Source: Oscillospiraceae bacterium (GTDB lineage Bacteria; Bacillota; Clostridia; Oscillospirales; Oscillospiraceae). Taken from it: a stretch of DNA of 64,000 nucleotides. Location of the stretch: the NCBI GenBank assembly GCA_020025515.1, contig JAHHRZ010000010.1, forward strand, positions 1 through 64,000, given 5' to 3'. The notes below the pieces were generated by a model. That model did not search any database. It saw nothing but the letters and a program-made list of their open reading frames with translations, and was not told the origin of the DNA. The position numbers and the translations under genes were made by a program. Shown piece after piece: positions 25,124-32,149 of this stretch (its first letter is position 1; the number at the start of each line of letters is the position of its first letter).

Positions 25124-26200
25124 TTAATACTCCAAAACTTCCTCCTGACCCTTGAGCACACGAATGGCGCCCTGAGCCAAAGAGAGCATTTCATCCTCGC
25201 CGGGATAGATATAGACCTCAGCCAGATGCTTGACATAGGACTCTACCCAGCTCATAAGGGTCTTGTCATAGGCGAAACCGCCGGTGAGCAGGATGGCATC
25301 CACCTCACCCTGAAGCACGGCACCGGCAGCACCGATCTCCTTGCCCACCTGATAGGCCATGCCACGGTAAGCCAGCTCGGCCTGCTTATCGCCTTCATTG
25401 ATCCGGCGGGTGATTTCCCGGCCGTCATTGGTTCCGGTGTAACCCACCAGGCCGCACTCCATGGAGAAATGGTGGCGCAGCTCATCATAGGTCTTGCCGT
25501 ATTTGCCGCTGTAGGCGGCACGAAGGACATCCAGAATGGGCAGGGTACCGGGCCGCTCGCCGGTATAGGCACCTTCGCCCTCCAGACCGTTGTTGACATC
25601 CACGATCTTGCCATACATATGGACACCAACGGTAATGCCGCCGCCCATATGGGCCACAATGAGCCGCTGGGAATCATAGGCAACGCCCCGCTCGGCGCAG
25701 AAGCGCTTAGCGATGGCCTTCTGATTCAGGGCGTGGAACAGGGGACGGCGGGGGAAATCCGGGTGGCCGGACAGATGGGCCAGCTCGGACATTTCATCGA
25801 TCACAGGGGGGTCTACCACATAGGCGGGTTTCCCAATCTGCCTGCCAATCTGCGCGGCCAGAATACCGCCCAGGTTACACACATGGGTGCCATAGGTGCA
25901 GGCGCTCAGATCCTCCAGCATCTTTTCGTTGACGGCATAGGTGCCGCCCTGAACCGGGTGGATGAGACCGCCCCGGCCCACAACGGCATCAAAGTCGTGG
26001 AGGTTTACCTTCTCCTCTTCCAGATACTGGAGGATGAGCGGCAGGCGGAAGGCTGCATTCTGATCCATGGTGGTGAGGCCCTTCATCTCCTCGGGGGTGT
26101 GCCGGAAGACCTTCAGAAGCACCTGATTGTCTCCTTCAAATACGGCTACCTTGGTGGAGGTGGAGCCGAAGTTCATTGCCAATACTTTATAATCTTCCAT
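25124..26200 (-). CDS. buk: Butyrate (branched-chain fatty acid) kinase
   Basis: A 358-residue ASKHA-fold kinase of the Buk family. AMNFGSTSTKVAVF is the phosphate 1 loop, VAHMGGGITVG the phosphate 2 region and LTGGFAYDKTL the adenosine motif. It transfers phosphate from acyl phosphate to ADP, giving ATP and the free acid. Next to VOR and IlvE the likely substrates are isobutyryl, isovaleryl and 2-methylbutyryl phosphate. 32 bp after ptb. Confidence 0.93.
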   Translation of the reverse strand: MEDYKVLAMNFGSTSTKVAVFEGDNQVLLKVFRHTPEEMKGLTTMDQNAAFRLPLILQYLEEEKVNLHDFDAVVGRGGLIHPVQGGTYAVNEKMLEDLSACTYGTHVCNLGGILAAQIGRQIGKPAYVVDPPVIDEMSELAHLSGHPDFPRRPLFHALNQKAIAKRFCAERGVAYDSQRLIVAHMGGGITVGVHMYGKIVDVNNGLEGEGAYTGERPGTLPILDVLRAAYSGKYGKTYDELRHHFSMECGLVGYTGTNDGREITRRINEGDKQAELAYRGMAYQVGKEIGAAGAVLQGEVDAILLTGGFAYDKTLMSWVESYVKHLAEVYIYPGEDEMLSLAQGAIRVLKGQEEVLEY

Positions 26201-26232
26201 GGTGTTATCTCCTTACTCATTATGAATCAGAC

Positions 26233-27138
26233 TCATTTACGGGAGGCAATCATCAGGGCCAGGGCAATGGAGTTCAGCTTGGTCTCGTCGCTGTCGGCCC
26301 GGGAGGTGAGAACCACGGGTGCCTTGGCACCAACGATGACACCGGCGTTCTTTGCACCGGCCATAAAGACCAGGGATTTATAGAACACGTTTCCGGTTTC
26401 GATGTTGGGGACCATGAGAACGTCGGCATGACCGGCGTTGGGATCGGTGATTCCCTTGTGCTTGGCGGCCTCGGTGGAAACGGCGTTGTCCAGGGCCAGA
26501 GGGCCGTTGACAACGCATCCCTGGATTTCACCGGCCTGGTTTGCTTCCACCAGAGCGGCAGCGTCCAGAGTGGCGGCCATTTTGGGATTCACCTTTTCAA
26601 CGGCGCACAGGCAGGTCACTACGGGAGTTTCGTTGCCCATGGAGTGGGCTACCTGAACGGCGTTGCGGATGATATGTTTCTTTGCCTCCAGATCGGGGGC
26701 AATGTTCATGGCGGCGTCGGTAATGAGGAACAGGCGGTCAAAGCCGGGGACCTCAAACAGGGCAACATGGGACAAAACGGGGCTTTCTCTCAGGCCGATC
26801 TCCTTGTCAAGAACGGCTTTGAGGATCACGGAGGTGTCAATGATGCCCTTCATGACCACATTCGCACAGCCGTCCCGAACCAGCTTCACCGCGGTGCGGC
26901 AGGCCTGGACCTTATCCGTTTCGTGAATGATCTCATAGGAATCCATGGGGATAGCATGCTCCTGGGCGATCTGCCGAATGAGGGCTTCGTCACCGACCAG
27001 GATGGCAGTGGCGAGACCCAGCTTCCGGGCACCGTCCACAGCCAGCAATACTTCAGCATCCTGCGCCACGGCAACAGCCAGCTTCTTGGGGCCCTGGCCT
27101 TTCACGGCGGTGCGGAGAGACTCTAGTGAATGAATCAT
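26233..27138 (-). CDS. ptb: Phosphate butyryltransferase
   Basis: A 301-residue phosphate acyltransferase of the Ptb family. VVMKGIIDTSVILKAVLD, LSHVALFEVPG and NGPLALDNAVS are typical, and HADVLMVPNIETGN is the conserved C-terminal block. It converts acyl-CoA and phosphate to acyl phosphate. First gene of the eight-gene operon, 85 bp downstream of a good promoter, with AAAGGAG before ATG 27138. Confidence 0.94.
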   Translation of the reverse strand: MIHSLESLRTAVKGQGPKKLAVAVAQDAEVLLAVDGARKLGLATAILVGDEALIRQIAQEHAIPMDSYEIIHETDKVQACRTAVKLVRDGCANVVMKGIIDTSVILKAVLDKEIGLRESPVLSHVALFEVPGFDRLFLITDAAMNIAPDLEAKKHIIRNAVQVAHSMGNETPVVTCLCAVEKVNPKMAATLDAAALVEANQAGEIQGCVVNGPLALDNAVSTEAAKHKGITDPNAGHADVLMVPNIETGNVFYKSLVFMAGAKNAGVIVGAKAPVVLTSRADSDETKLNSIALALMIASRK

Positions 27139-27212
27139 AAACCGGCTCCTTTTTCGTTGTGGGTTCTGACTAAAAATCCATCAGAAAATTGTTTTTTAGT
27201 TGGAACATTTGA

Positions 27213-27250
27213 TATCACTTTTATGATATAAATTTTTTTGCGATTGTCAA
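27213..27250 (-). promoter_or_regulatory. Promoter and dyad upstream of ptb operon
   Basis: Minus strand TTGACA (27250-27245), 16-bp spacer, TATCAT (27228-27223). The -10 is one arm of an inverted repeat TATCA-N6-TGATA (27213-27217, 27224-27228), a possible operator. A second hairpin (CGTGATTT/AAATCACG, 27289-27310) lies further upstream. Confidence 0.7.
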
Positions 27251-27426
27251 TGTCAAAATGGAGGAATTGGAGATTCTCACAAATTGGCCGTGATTTTTTT
27301 GGAAATCACGCCGAAGATTTGTCTTTATTATACAGACATTTAACCACAACCAATCTCATGAAATAAAGTGACACCGCGCATCAATAAAATAGAGTAACGA
27401 GCTAAGAGAGTACTGTAAAAGAACAC

Positions 27427-27506
27427 GGGGGACGGCCAAAGAACCGTCTGCGGCATACACTTACAAAAAATAGCCCCCTTGAGACTTGAAAAACAGGGGA
27501 CGGTCA
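27427..27506. repeat. REP-like GGGGACGG palindromic element, 1.5 copies
   Basis: GGGGGACGGCC followed by AAAGAACCGTC forms an imperfect palindrome at 27427-27447; a second partial unit ACAGGGGACGGTC lies at 27493-27505. GGGGACGGTTCTT-type palindromes are dispersed intergenic repeats in many clostridial genomes (from memory). The second unit lies in the spacer of the promoter TTGAAA-17-TAAAAT (27486-27514) that serves the HAD-luxS-mtnN genes. Confidence 0.55.
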
Positions 27507-27547
27507 TGTAAAATAGAGGAAATGCAGATGAAAAAAAGGAGCAAACC

Positions 27548-28189
27548 ATGTCTTATCAGCGAATTTATTTTGACCTGGACGGAACTCTGACGGACTCCGG
27601 TCCTGGAATTATGAATGGCGTGACCTATGCCCTGGAGAAGTTGGGATATCCCGTGCCGCCCCGTGCGGTCATGGGCCGGTATATTGGCCCTCCCCTGGCG
27701 GATTCCTTCTGTCAGTTTGACGGCATGGAACCGGAGGAGGCCCACAGAGCCGTGGAGGTGTTCCGGGAATACTACGATGTAACGGGAAAGTTTGAAAATA
27801 AACCCTATCCCGGTATGGAATCCATGCTGAAGACCTTAAAAAATCAGGGAAAAACCCTGATGGTGGCCACCTCCAAGCCGGAGACCACCGCCAATGAGGT
27901 GCTGGAGCATTTCGGCCTGTCACAATACTTTGATCTGGTGGTGGGAAGCATTTTAGACGGCGGACGGGTCACAAAAACCCAGGTGCTGGCGCACGCCTTG
28001 GCCTTGGGCGGAACGGAAAATGCTGTCATGGTAGGAGACCGCCGCTTTGATGTGGAGGGGGCCAGATTCCACGGCCTGGACTGCATTGGGGTGCTCTTTG
28101 GGTATGGAGACCGAGAGGAGCTGACCAAAGCCGGCGCCGCCGCGCTGGCAGAGGACACCCGGCAGCTTTTAGAAATTTTGGAGGGCTGA
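27548..28189 (+). CDS. HAD-family phosphatase, phosphoglycolate type
   Basis: A 213-residue HAD hydrolase. YFDLDGTLTDSG is motif I with both Asp, VATSKPE is motif II and MVGDRRFDVEGA is motif III/IV. The helical cap is of the Gph/PpaX class. Substrate cannot be told from sequence; phosphoglycolate or a related sugar phosphate is likely. It begins a three-gene unit with luxS (1-bp gap) and mtnN. AAAGGAG precedes the ATG. Confidence 0.88.
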   Translation: MSYQRIYFDLDGTLTDSGPGIMNGVTYALEKLGYPVPPRAVMGRYIGPPLADSFCQFDGMEPEEAHRAVEVFREYYDVTGKFENKPYPGMESMLKTLKNQGKTLMVATSKPETTANEVLEHFGLSQYFDLVVGSILDGGRVTKTQVLAHALALGGTENAVMVGDRRFDVEGARFHGLDCIGVLFGYGDREELTKAGAAALAEDTRQLLEILEG

Positions 28190-28190
28190 C

Positions 28191-28670
28191 ATGGAAAAAA
28201 TTGCAAGCTTTACCGTGAACCACCTGACCCTGGAGCCCGGTGTGTATGTGTCCCGGAAGGACAAAATCGGAGCGGAAACCGTCACCACCTTTGACCTGCG
28301 AATGACCGCCCCCAATCGGGAGCCGGTGATGAATAACGCAGAGGTCCACACTCTGGAGCATCTGGGGGCCACCTTCCTGCGCAACCACCCCCAGTGGAAG
28401 GAGCGGACGGTGTATTTTGGGCCTATGGGCTGCCGCACAGGATTTTATCTGCTTCTGGCGGGAGACCTGACCTCTGAGGAGATCCAGACGCTTCTGGTGG
28501 AGATGTTCACCTTTATGCGAGACTATGAAGGGCAGGTTCCCGGAGCCTGCGCCCGGGACTGCGGAAATTATCTGGATATGAATTTGCCCATGGCAAAGTA
28601 TCTGGCCCGGAGATACCTGGAACATACTCTGCTGTGTCTGGACAGCGCCCATATGAACTACCCCGAATAA
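28191..28670 (+). CDS. luxS: S-ribosylhomocysteine lyase (AI-2 synthase)
   Basis: A 159-residue LuxS. HTLEH (53-57) provides metal His, the catalytic Cys lies in FGPMGCRTGFYL, and CARDCGNYLDMNL holds the third metal ligand. It cleaves S-ribosylhomocysteine to homocysteine and DPD, the AI-2 precursor. Length is typical. Its partner mtnN, which makes its substrate, starts 10 bp downstream. Confidence 0.97.
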   Translation: MEKIASFTVNHLTLEPGVYVSRKDKIGAETVTTFDLRMTAPNREPVMNNAEVHTLEHLGATFLRNHPQWKERTVYFGPMGCRTGFYLLLAGDLTSEEIQTLLVEMFTFMRDYEGQVPGACARDCGNYLDMNLPMAKYLARRYLEHTLLCLDSAHMNYPE

Positions 28671-28680
28671 GGAGAAAAAC

Positions 28681-29379
28681 ATGAAGAAATTAGGTATTAT
28701 CGGCGCCATGGATGTGGAAGTAGCGATTTTGAAGGAGCAGATGGAGCATCCCGTTGTCAGCACTCACGCCGGTTCCTCCTTCTGGGAGGGGACCCTCTGC
28801 GGCCTGCCTGTTGTGGTGGTGCAGTGCGGCGTGGGCAAGGTCAATGCGGCCCTGTGCGTCCAGATCCTTGCGGATCTGTTCGCCGTGACTCACATTGTAA
28901 ATACCGGCATTGCAGGCTCTCTGGACGCCAGCCTGGACATTGGCGACATTGCCATTTCCACCGATGCCATGTACCACGACTTTAAGGTGGGCCCCTTTGG
29001 CTACGCCCGGGGGCAGGTCCCCGGCATGGATGTCCACGCCTTCCCCATGGACAGGGAATTGCAGGAATTTGCGGTCAAAGCCTGTGAATCTCTGGGCATC
29101 CACTATAAGCTGGGCCGGGTGGTGACCGGGGACCAGTTCATCTGCGAAAGCGCAGAAAAAGCGGATATTGTGTCCACCGTGGGCGGAATCTGCACGGAAA
29201 TGGAAGGGGCCGCCATCGCCCATGCGGCCTATCGCAACGGGCTTCCCATCCTGATCCTGCGGGCCATTTCCGACAAGGCGGACGACTCTGCCACCATGGA
29301 ATATCCCGTTTTTGAGGCCCAGGCCGCAAAGCACTGTGCGGCACTGACCCAGTCCCTGGCAAAGGCTCTGGCCCGGTAA
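28681..29379 (+). CDS. mtnN: 5'-methylthioadenosine/SAH nucleosidase
   Basis: A 232-residue nucleosidase. The start KKLGIIGAMDVEVAILKEQM, VNTGIAGSLD in the middle, CTEMEGAAIAHAA with the ribose-binding Glu, and ISDKADDSA with the catalytic Asp are diagnostic. It hydrolyses SAH, MTA and 5'-deoxyadenosine. With LuxS it completes two-step SAH detoxification; removing 5'-deoxyadenosine also suits a genome rich in radical-SAM enzymes. Confidence 0.96.
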   Translation: MKKLGIIGAMDVEVAILKEQMEHPVVSTHAGSSFWEGTLCGLPVVVVQCGVGKVNAALCVQILADLFAVTHIVNTGIAGSLDASLDIGDIAISTDAMYHDFKVGPFGYARGQVPGMDVHAFPMDRELQEFAVKACESLGIHYKLGRVVTGDQFICESAEKADIVSTVGGICTEMEGAAIAHAAYRNGLPILILRAISDKADDSATMEYPVFEAQAAKHCAALTQSLAKALAR

Positions 29380-29423
29380 GCGGCTGCCCAAAACAGGATT
29401 TTGAAGGGCTGATGAAAATAGTT

Positions 29424-29466
29424 ATCCGGAGGAACCACGTAAGGCGTGATTTCTCCGGATATTTTT
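29424..29466 (+). terminator. Terminator of HAD-luxS-mtnN
   Basis: Long stem from ATCCGGAG (29424) to CTCCGGAT (29460) with an inner CACG/CGTG pairing, then ATTTTT. Confidence 0.85.
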
Positions 29467-29467
29467 A

Positions 29468-29530
29468 TGATATTGAAACACAGATGCTCCGATTCCGGTT
29501 CCACGAAGATGTCGTTTCCGGCCCGGCGGA
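29468..29530 (-). pseudogene. Decayed copy of the GNAT gene 3' end
   Basis: The minus strand reads GNDIFVEPESEHLCFN. The base pattern ATATTGAAACA, then ATTCC-GTTCCA, then TCGTTTCC-CCCGG is shared with the 3' end of the acetyltransferase gene at about 29823-29894, where the protein ends GNEIIMELEL. It appears to be a diverged partial duplication of that gene's end, with a gap and several substitutions. Confidence 0.45.
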
Positions 29531-29644
29531 AAGTTCGTTGCTGCAAAACAAAATGCCCTGCTTTATTTTGTCAGTGGCTGTCACCGCCTGAGGGTATACT
29601 TCCGGGAAATTCCGGTGATAATAGGGCCGAACGGAGGAGGCGCT

Positions 29645-29803
29645 ATGTACACTTCTCAAAAGGAAAGGCTTGCAAAGTATTTGCAGCTGAAAAGCTGGAA
29701 TCAGTTGCTATTTATGCAGAAAATCATTACGGAACAGGAATTTCGGCAGATGAATACAAAAATTTTAGAACGCTATCCGATTGATTCCGGGGATACTCAC
29801 TGA
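29645..29803 (+). CDS. Small SHOCT-like protein
   Basis: A 52-residue protein, MYTSQKERLAKYLQLKSW then NQLLFMQKIITEQEFRQMN and KILERYPI. The L..L...L.....IT..EF......L spacing is that of SHOCT-type oligomerisation helices, and very similar tiny proteins recur in Clostridia near mobile DNA. GGAGGAGG lies 5 bp before ATG 29645, an unusually strong site for so small a gene. Function unknown. Confidence 0.65.
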   Translation: MYTSQKERLAKYLQLKSWNQLLFMQKIITEQEFRQMNTKILERYPIDSGDTH

Positions 29804-29853
29804 GTGTTCCTGGCTTTCTTTCTATATTGAAACATGGATACAAGATGGGGACG

Positions 29854-30285
29854 TTACAATTCCAGTTCCATGATGATTTCGTTTCCATCCCGGTTGGTCT
29901 CCACAAATCCAAAACTTTCGTATAGCTTTTTGGCCGCTTCATTTCCTTCCACATAGCACAGGCAAACTTTCAGATAGTTTCCGTCCTTCCGCAGGGCATC
30001 GAGAACCAGCTGTGTCGCTTTGCGTCCGAAGCCTTTTCTTTGGTGCTTCTCATCGATCAACAACTCACTGAAAATGTACCCGCCCCAATCCTCACTGTCG
30101 TGATACAGTACCATGCCTACGGGGGTTTCGTCGCAGTAAATCAAAAATGCACGGCTTCTTTGATTGCGGAATGCATAGGCCCGTGCCAGAATCGTACTGG
30201 GCGATGCAACAAAATGCGCCTGCTCTTTGGAAACATGCAATGGAGTTCTCCAGTTGCGTTCGTCTATATCAACCAGGTGTATCAT
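29854..30285 (-). CDS. GNAT-family N-acetyltransferase
   Basis: A 143-residue GNAT protein. YIFSELLIDEKHQRKGFGRK is beta-4 and the acetyl-CoA R/Q-x-x-G-x-G/A loop (QRKGFG), and NEAAKKLYESFGFVETNRDG is the typical C-terminal motif B. The substrate is unknown; similarity in the C-terminus to spermidine/aminoglycoside-type acetyltransferases is only general. ATG 30285 is chosen because the family start MIHLVDIDERNW fits; the frame upstream is antisense to the pyrG intergenic region. Confidence 0.85.
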   Translation of the reverse strand: MIHLVDIDERNWRTPLHVSKEQAHFVASPSTILARAYAFRNQRSRAFLIYCDETPVGMVLYHDSEDWGGYIFSELLIDEKHQRKGFGRKATQLVLDALRKDGNYLKVCLCYVEGNEAAKKLYESFGFVETNRDGNEIIMELEL

Positions 30286-30365
30286 GGGCGGATGTTCCTC
30301 TCTGAAAGTATGGTGTTGTATTTTCCGTATTATACCAAGCCGGAAATGAAAACGCAATCTTTTTA

Positions 30366-30397
30366 TCAGGCACGGAAAGTCCAGTGCCTGATTTTTT
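30366..30397 (+). terminator. Hairpin with T6 on the plus strand
   Basis: TCAGGCAC/GTGCCTGA (30366-30373, 30384-30391) followed by TTTTTT on the plus strand. Both flanking genes are on the minus strand, so it either blocks antisense transcription or acts as a weak terminator after pyrG, although the minus strand lacks a T run. Confidence 0.45.
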
Positions 30398-30457
30398 AGG
30401 CATAAAAAGGCACGGCACCTTCCAAAACCGGAATGATGCCGCACCCAATAGATAAAT

Positions 30458-32056
30458 TTACTGTTCAGTCCGCTTGAGAGAAGCCTCCACAAAGCCCACG
30501 AACAGAGGATGGGCACGGTCGGGGCGGCTCTTGAACTCAGGATGGAATTGGCAGGCCACGAACCAGGGGTGGTTGGGATTCTCCACGATCTCCACCAGGT
30601 TGCCGTCGGGAGACAGACCGGCCAGAACCAGGCCCTTCTCCGTGAGGACGGAGCGGAACTCGTTGTTGAACTCATAGCGGTGGCGGTGACGCTCGGAGAT
30701 CTCGCTTTCCCCGTACAGAGCCAGAGACTTGCTTCCCTCGGCCAGCTTGCAGGGATACTTGCCCAGACGCATGGTGCCGCCCTTGGCGGTGACACCCACC
30801 TGCTCCTCCATAAGGGCCACCACGGGGTAGGGGGAGTACTCGTCAAACTCGGCAGAATGGGCGCCGTTGAGACCGGCCACATTCCGGGCGTACTCAATGA
30901 CGGCAATCTGCATTCCCAGGCAGATGCCCAGATAGGGAACGCCGTTGGTCCGGGCGTACTTGGCGGCGGCGATCATCCCCTCAACGCCGCGGTCACCGAA
31001 GCCGCCGGGCACCAGGATTCCGTCACAGCCGGCAAGCTGCTGGGCGGCATTGTCGGGGGTCAGCTCCTCGGAGTCCACCCACTTGATGGATACCACGGCA
31101 TCGTTGGCGGTGCCTGCATGGAACAGGGATTCCACAACGGAGAGGTAAGCGTCGTGCAGCTGGACATACTTGCCCACCAGCGCAATGGAAACCTCACGAT
31201 GTGCGCCCTTGATTCTGGTGACCATGTTGCGCCAGGCCTCCAGATCGGGCTTGGGGGTGTCCAGCTGAAGCTTCTCACAGACCACCTGATCCAGACCCTC
31301 CTTGGCCAGCATCAGGGGCACCTCATACAAAGTGGAGGCGGTGGAGTTCTGAATGACGCAGCTGGGGTCCACATTGCAGAACAGGCTGATCTTGGTGCGG
31401 ATCTCCTCGGTAAAGGGGACATCGCTGCGGCACACCAGAATATCGGGCTGGATGCCGATGGACAGCAGCTCCTTGACGGAGTGCTGGGTGGGCTTGGATT
31501 TCAGCTCATCGCTGCCGGGGATCTGCACGATGAGGGGAACATGGATAAACACTACATTCCGGCGGCCCTGCTCGGCGGCCACCTGACGGATGGCCTCCAG
31601 GAAGGGCTGGCTCTCGATATCGCCCACGGTGCCGCCGATCTCGGTGATGACCACATCCACATCGGAATCCGCCATGGAATAGATTCTGCGCTTGATTTCG
31701 TCGGTGATGTGGGGAATGATCTGCACGGTGCGGCCCAGATAACCGCCTTCCCGCTCCCGGTTCAGCACAGACCAATAGATCTTACCGGCGGAGACAGAGG
31801 AAGTGGCCCGCAGGCTTTCGTCCACAAAGCGCTCATAGTGACCCAGATCCAGGTCAGTCTCCGCGCCGTCATCGGTGACAAAGACCTCACCATGCTGGAA
31901 GGGGCTCATGGTGCCGGGGTCCACATTCAGGTATGGGTCCAATTTCTGGTTCCGCACTCTGAGACCACGCTGCTTCAGAAGGCGGCCCAGAGAGGCGGCA
32001 CAGATGCCCTTGCCAAGTCCGGACACAACGCCGCCGGTTACAAAAATATACTTCAT
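30458..32056 (-). CDS. pyrG: CTP synthase
   Basis: A 532-residue CTP synthase. The synthetase half opens YIFVTGGVVSGLGKGICAAS with the P-loop, and the class I glutaminase half has an intact nucleophile GICLGMQ and CQFHPEF. It converts UTP, ATP and glutamine to CTP. The intact Cys/His here is a useful contrast with the lost residues in CarA of the same genome. ATG 32056 is chosen; the 28-codon upstream extension is not conserved. Confidence 0.97.
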   Translation of the reverse strand: MKYIFVTGGVVSGLGKGICAASLGRLLKQRGLRVRNQKLDPYLNVDPGTMSPFQHGEVFVTDDGAETDLDLGHYERFVDESLRATSSVSAGKIYWSVLNREREGGYLGRTVQIIPHITDEIKRRIYSMADSDVDVVITEIGGTVGDIESQPFLEAIRQVAAEQGRRNVVFIHVPLIVQIPGSDELKSKPTQHSVKELLSIGIQPDILVCRSDVPFTEEIRTKISLFCNVDPSCVIQNSTASTLYEVPLMLAKEGLDQVVCEKLQLDTPKPDLEAWRNMVTRIKGAHREVSIALVGKYVQLHDAYLSVVESLFHAGTANDAVVSIKWVDSEELTPDNAAQQLAGCDGILVPGGFGDRGVEGMIAAAKYARTNGVPYLGICLGMQIAVIEYARNVAGLNGAHSAEFDEYSPYPVVALMEEQVGVTAKGGTMRLGKYPCKLAEGSKSLALYGESEISERHRHRYEFNNEFRSVLTEKGLVLAGLSPDGNLVEIVENPNHPWFVACQFHPEFKSRPDRAHPLFVGFVEASLKRTEQ

Positions 32057-32149
32057 CCAAAATCCTCCGATCATCTCTTTGGTGAATTTTCCAACAGAAC
32101 TTCCGGGGCAACTTTCCCGGAAGCATGATTCTTGAATCATTATATACGA

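Noticed and set aside
30286..30906. N-terminal extension of the GNAT protein
   Set aside because: Encodes Pro/Trp/Arg-rich antisense-like sequence overlapping pyrG; the family start is at 30285.
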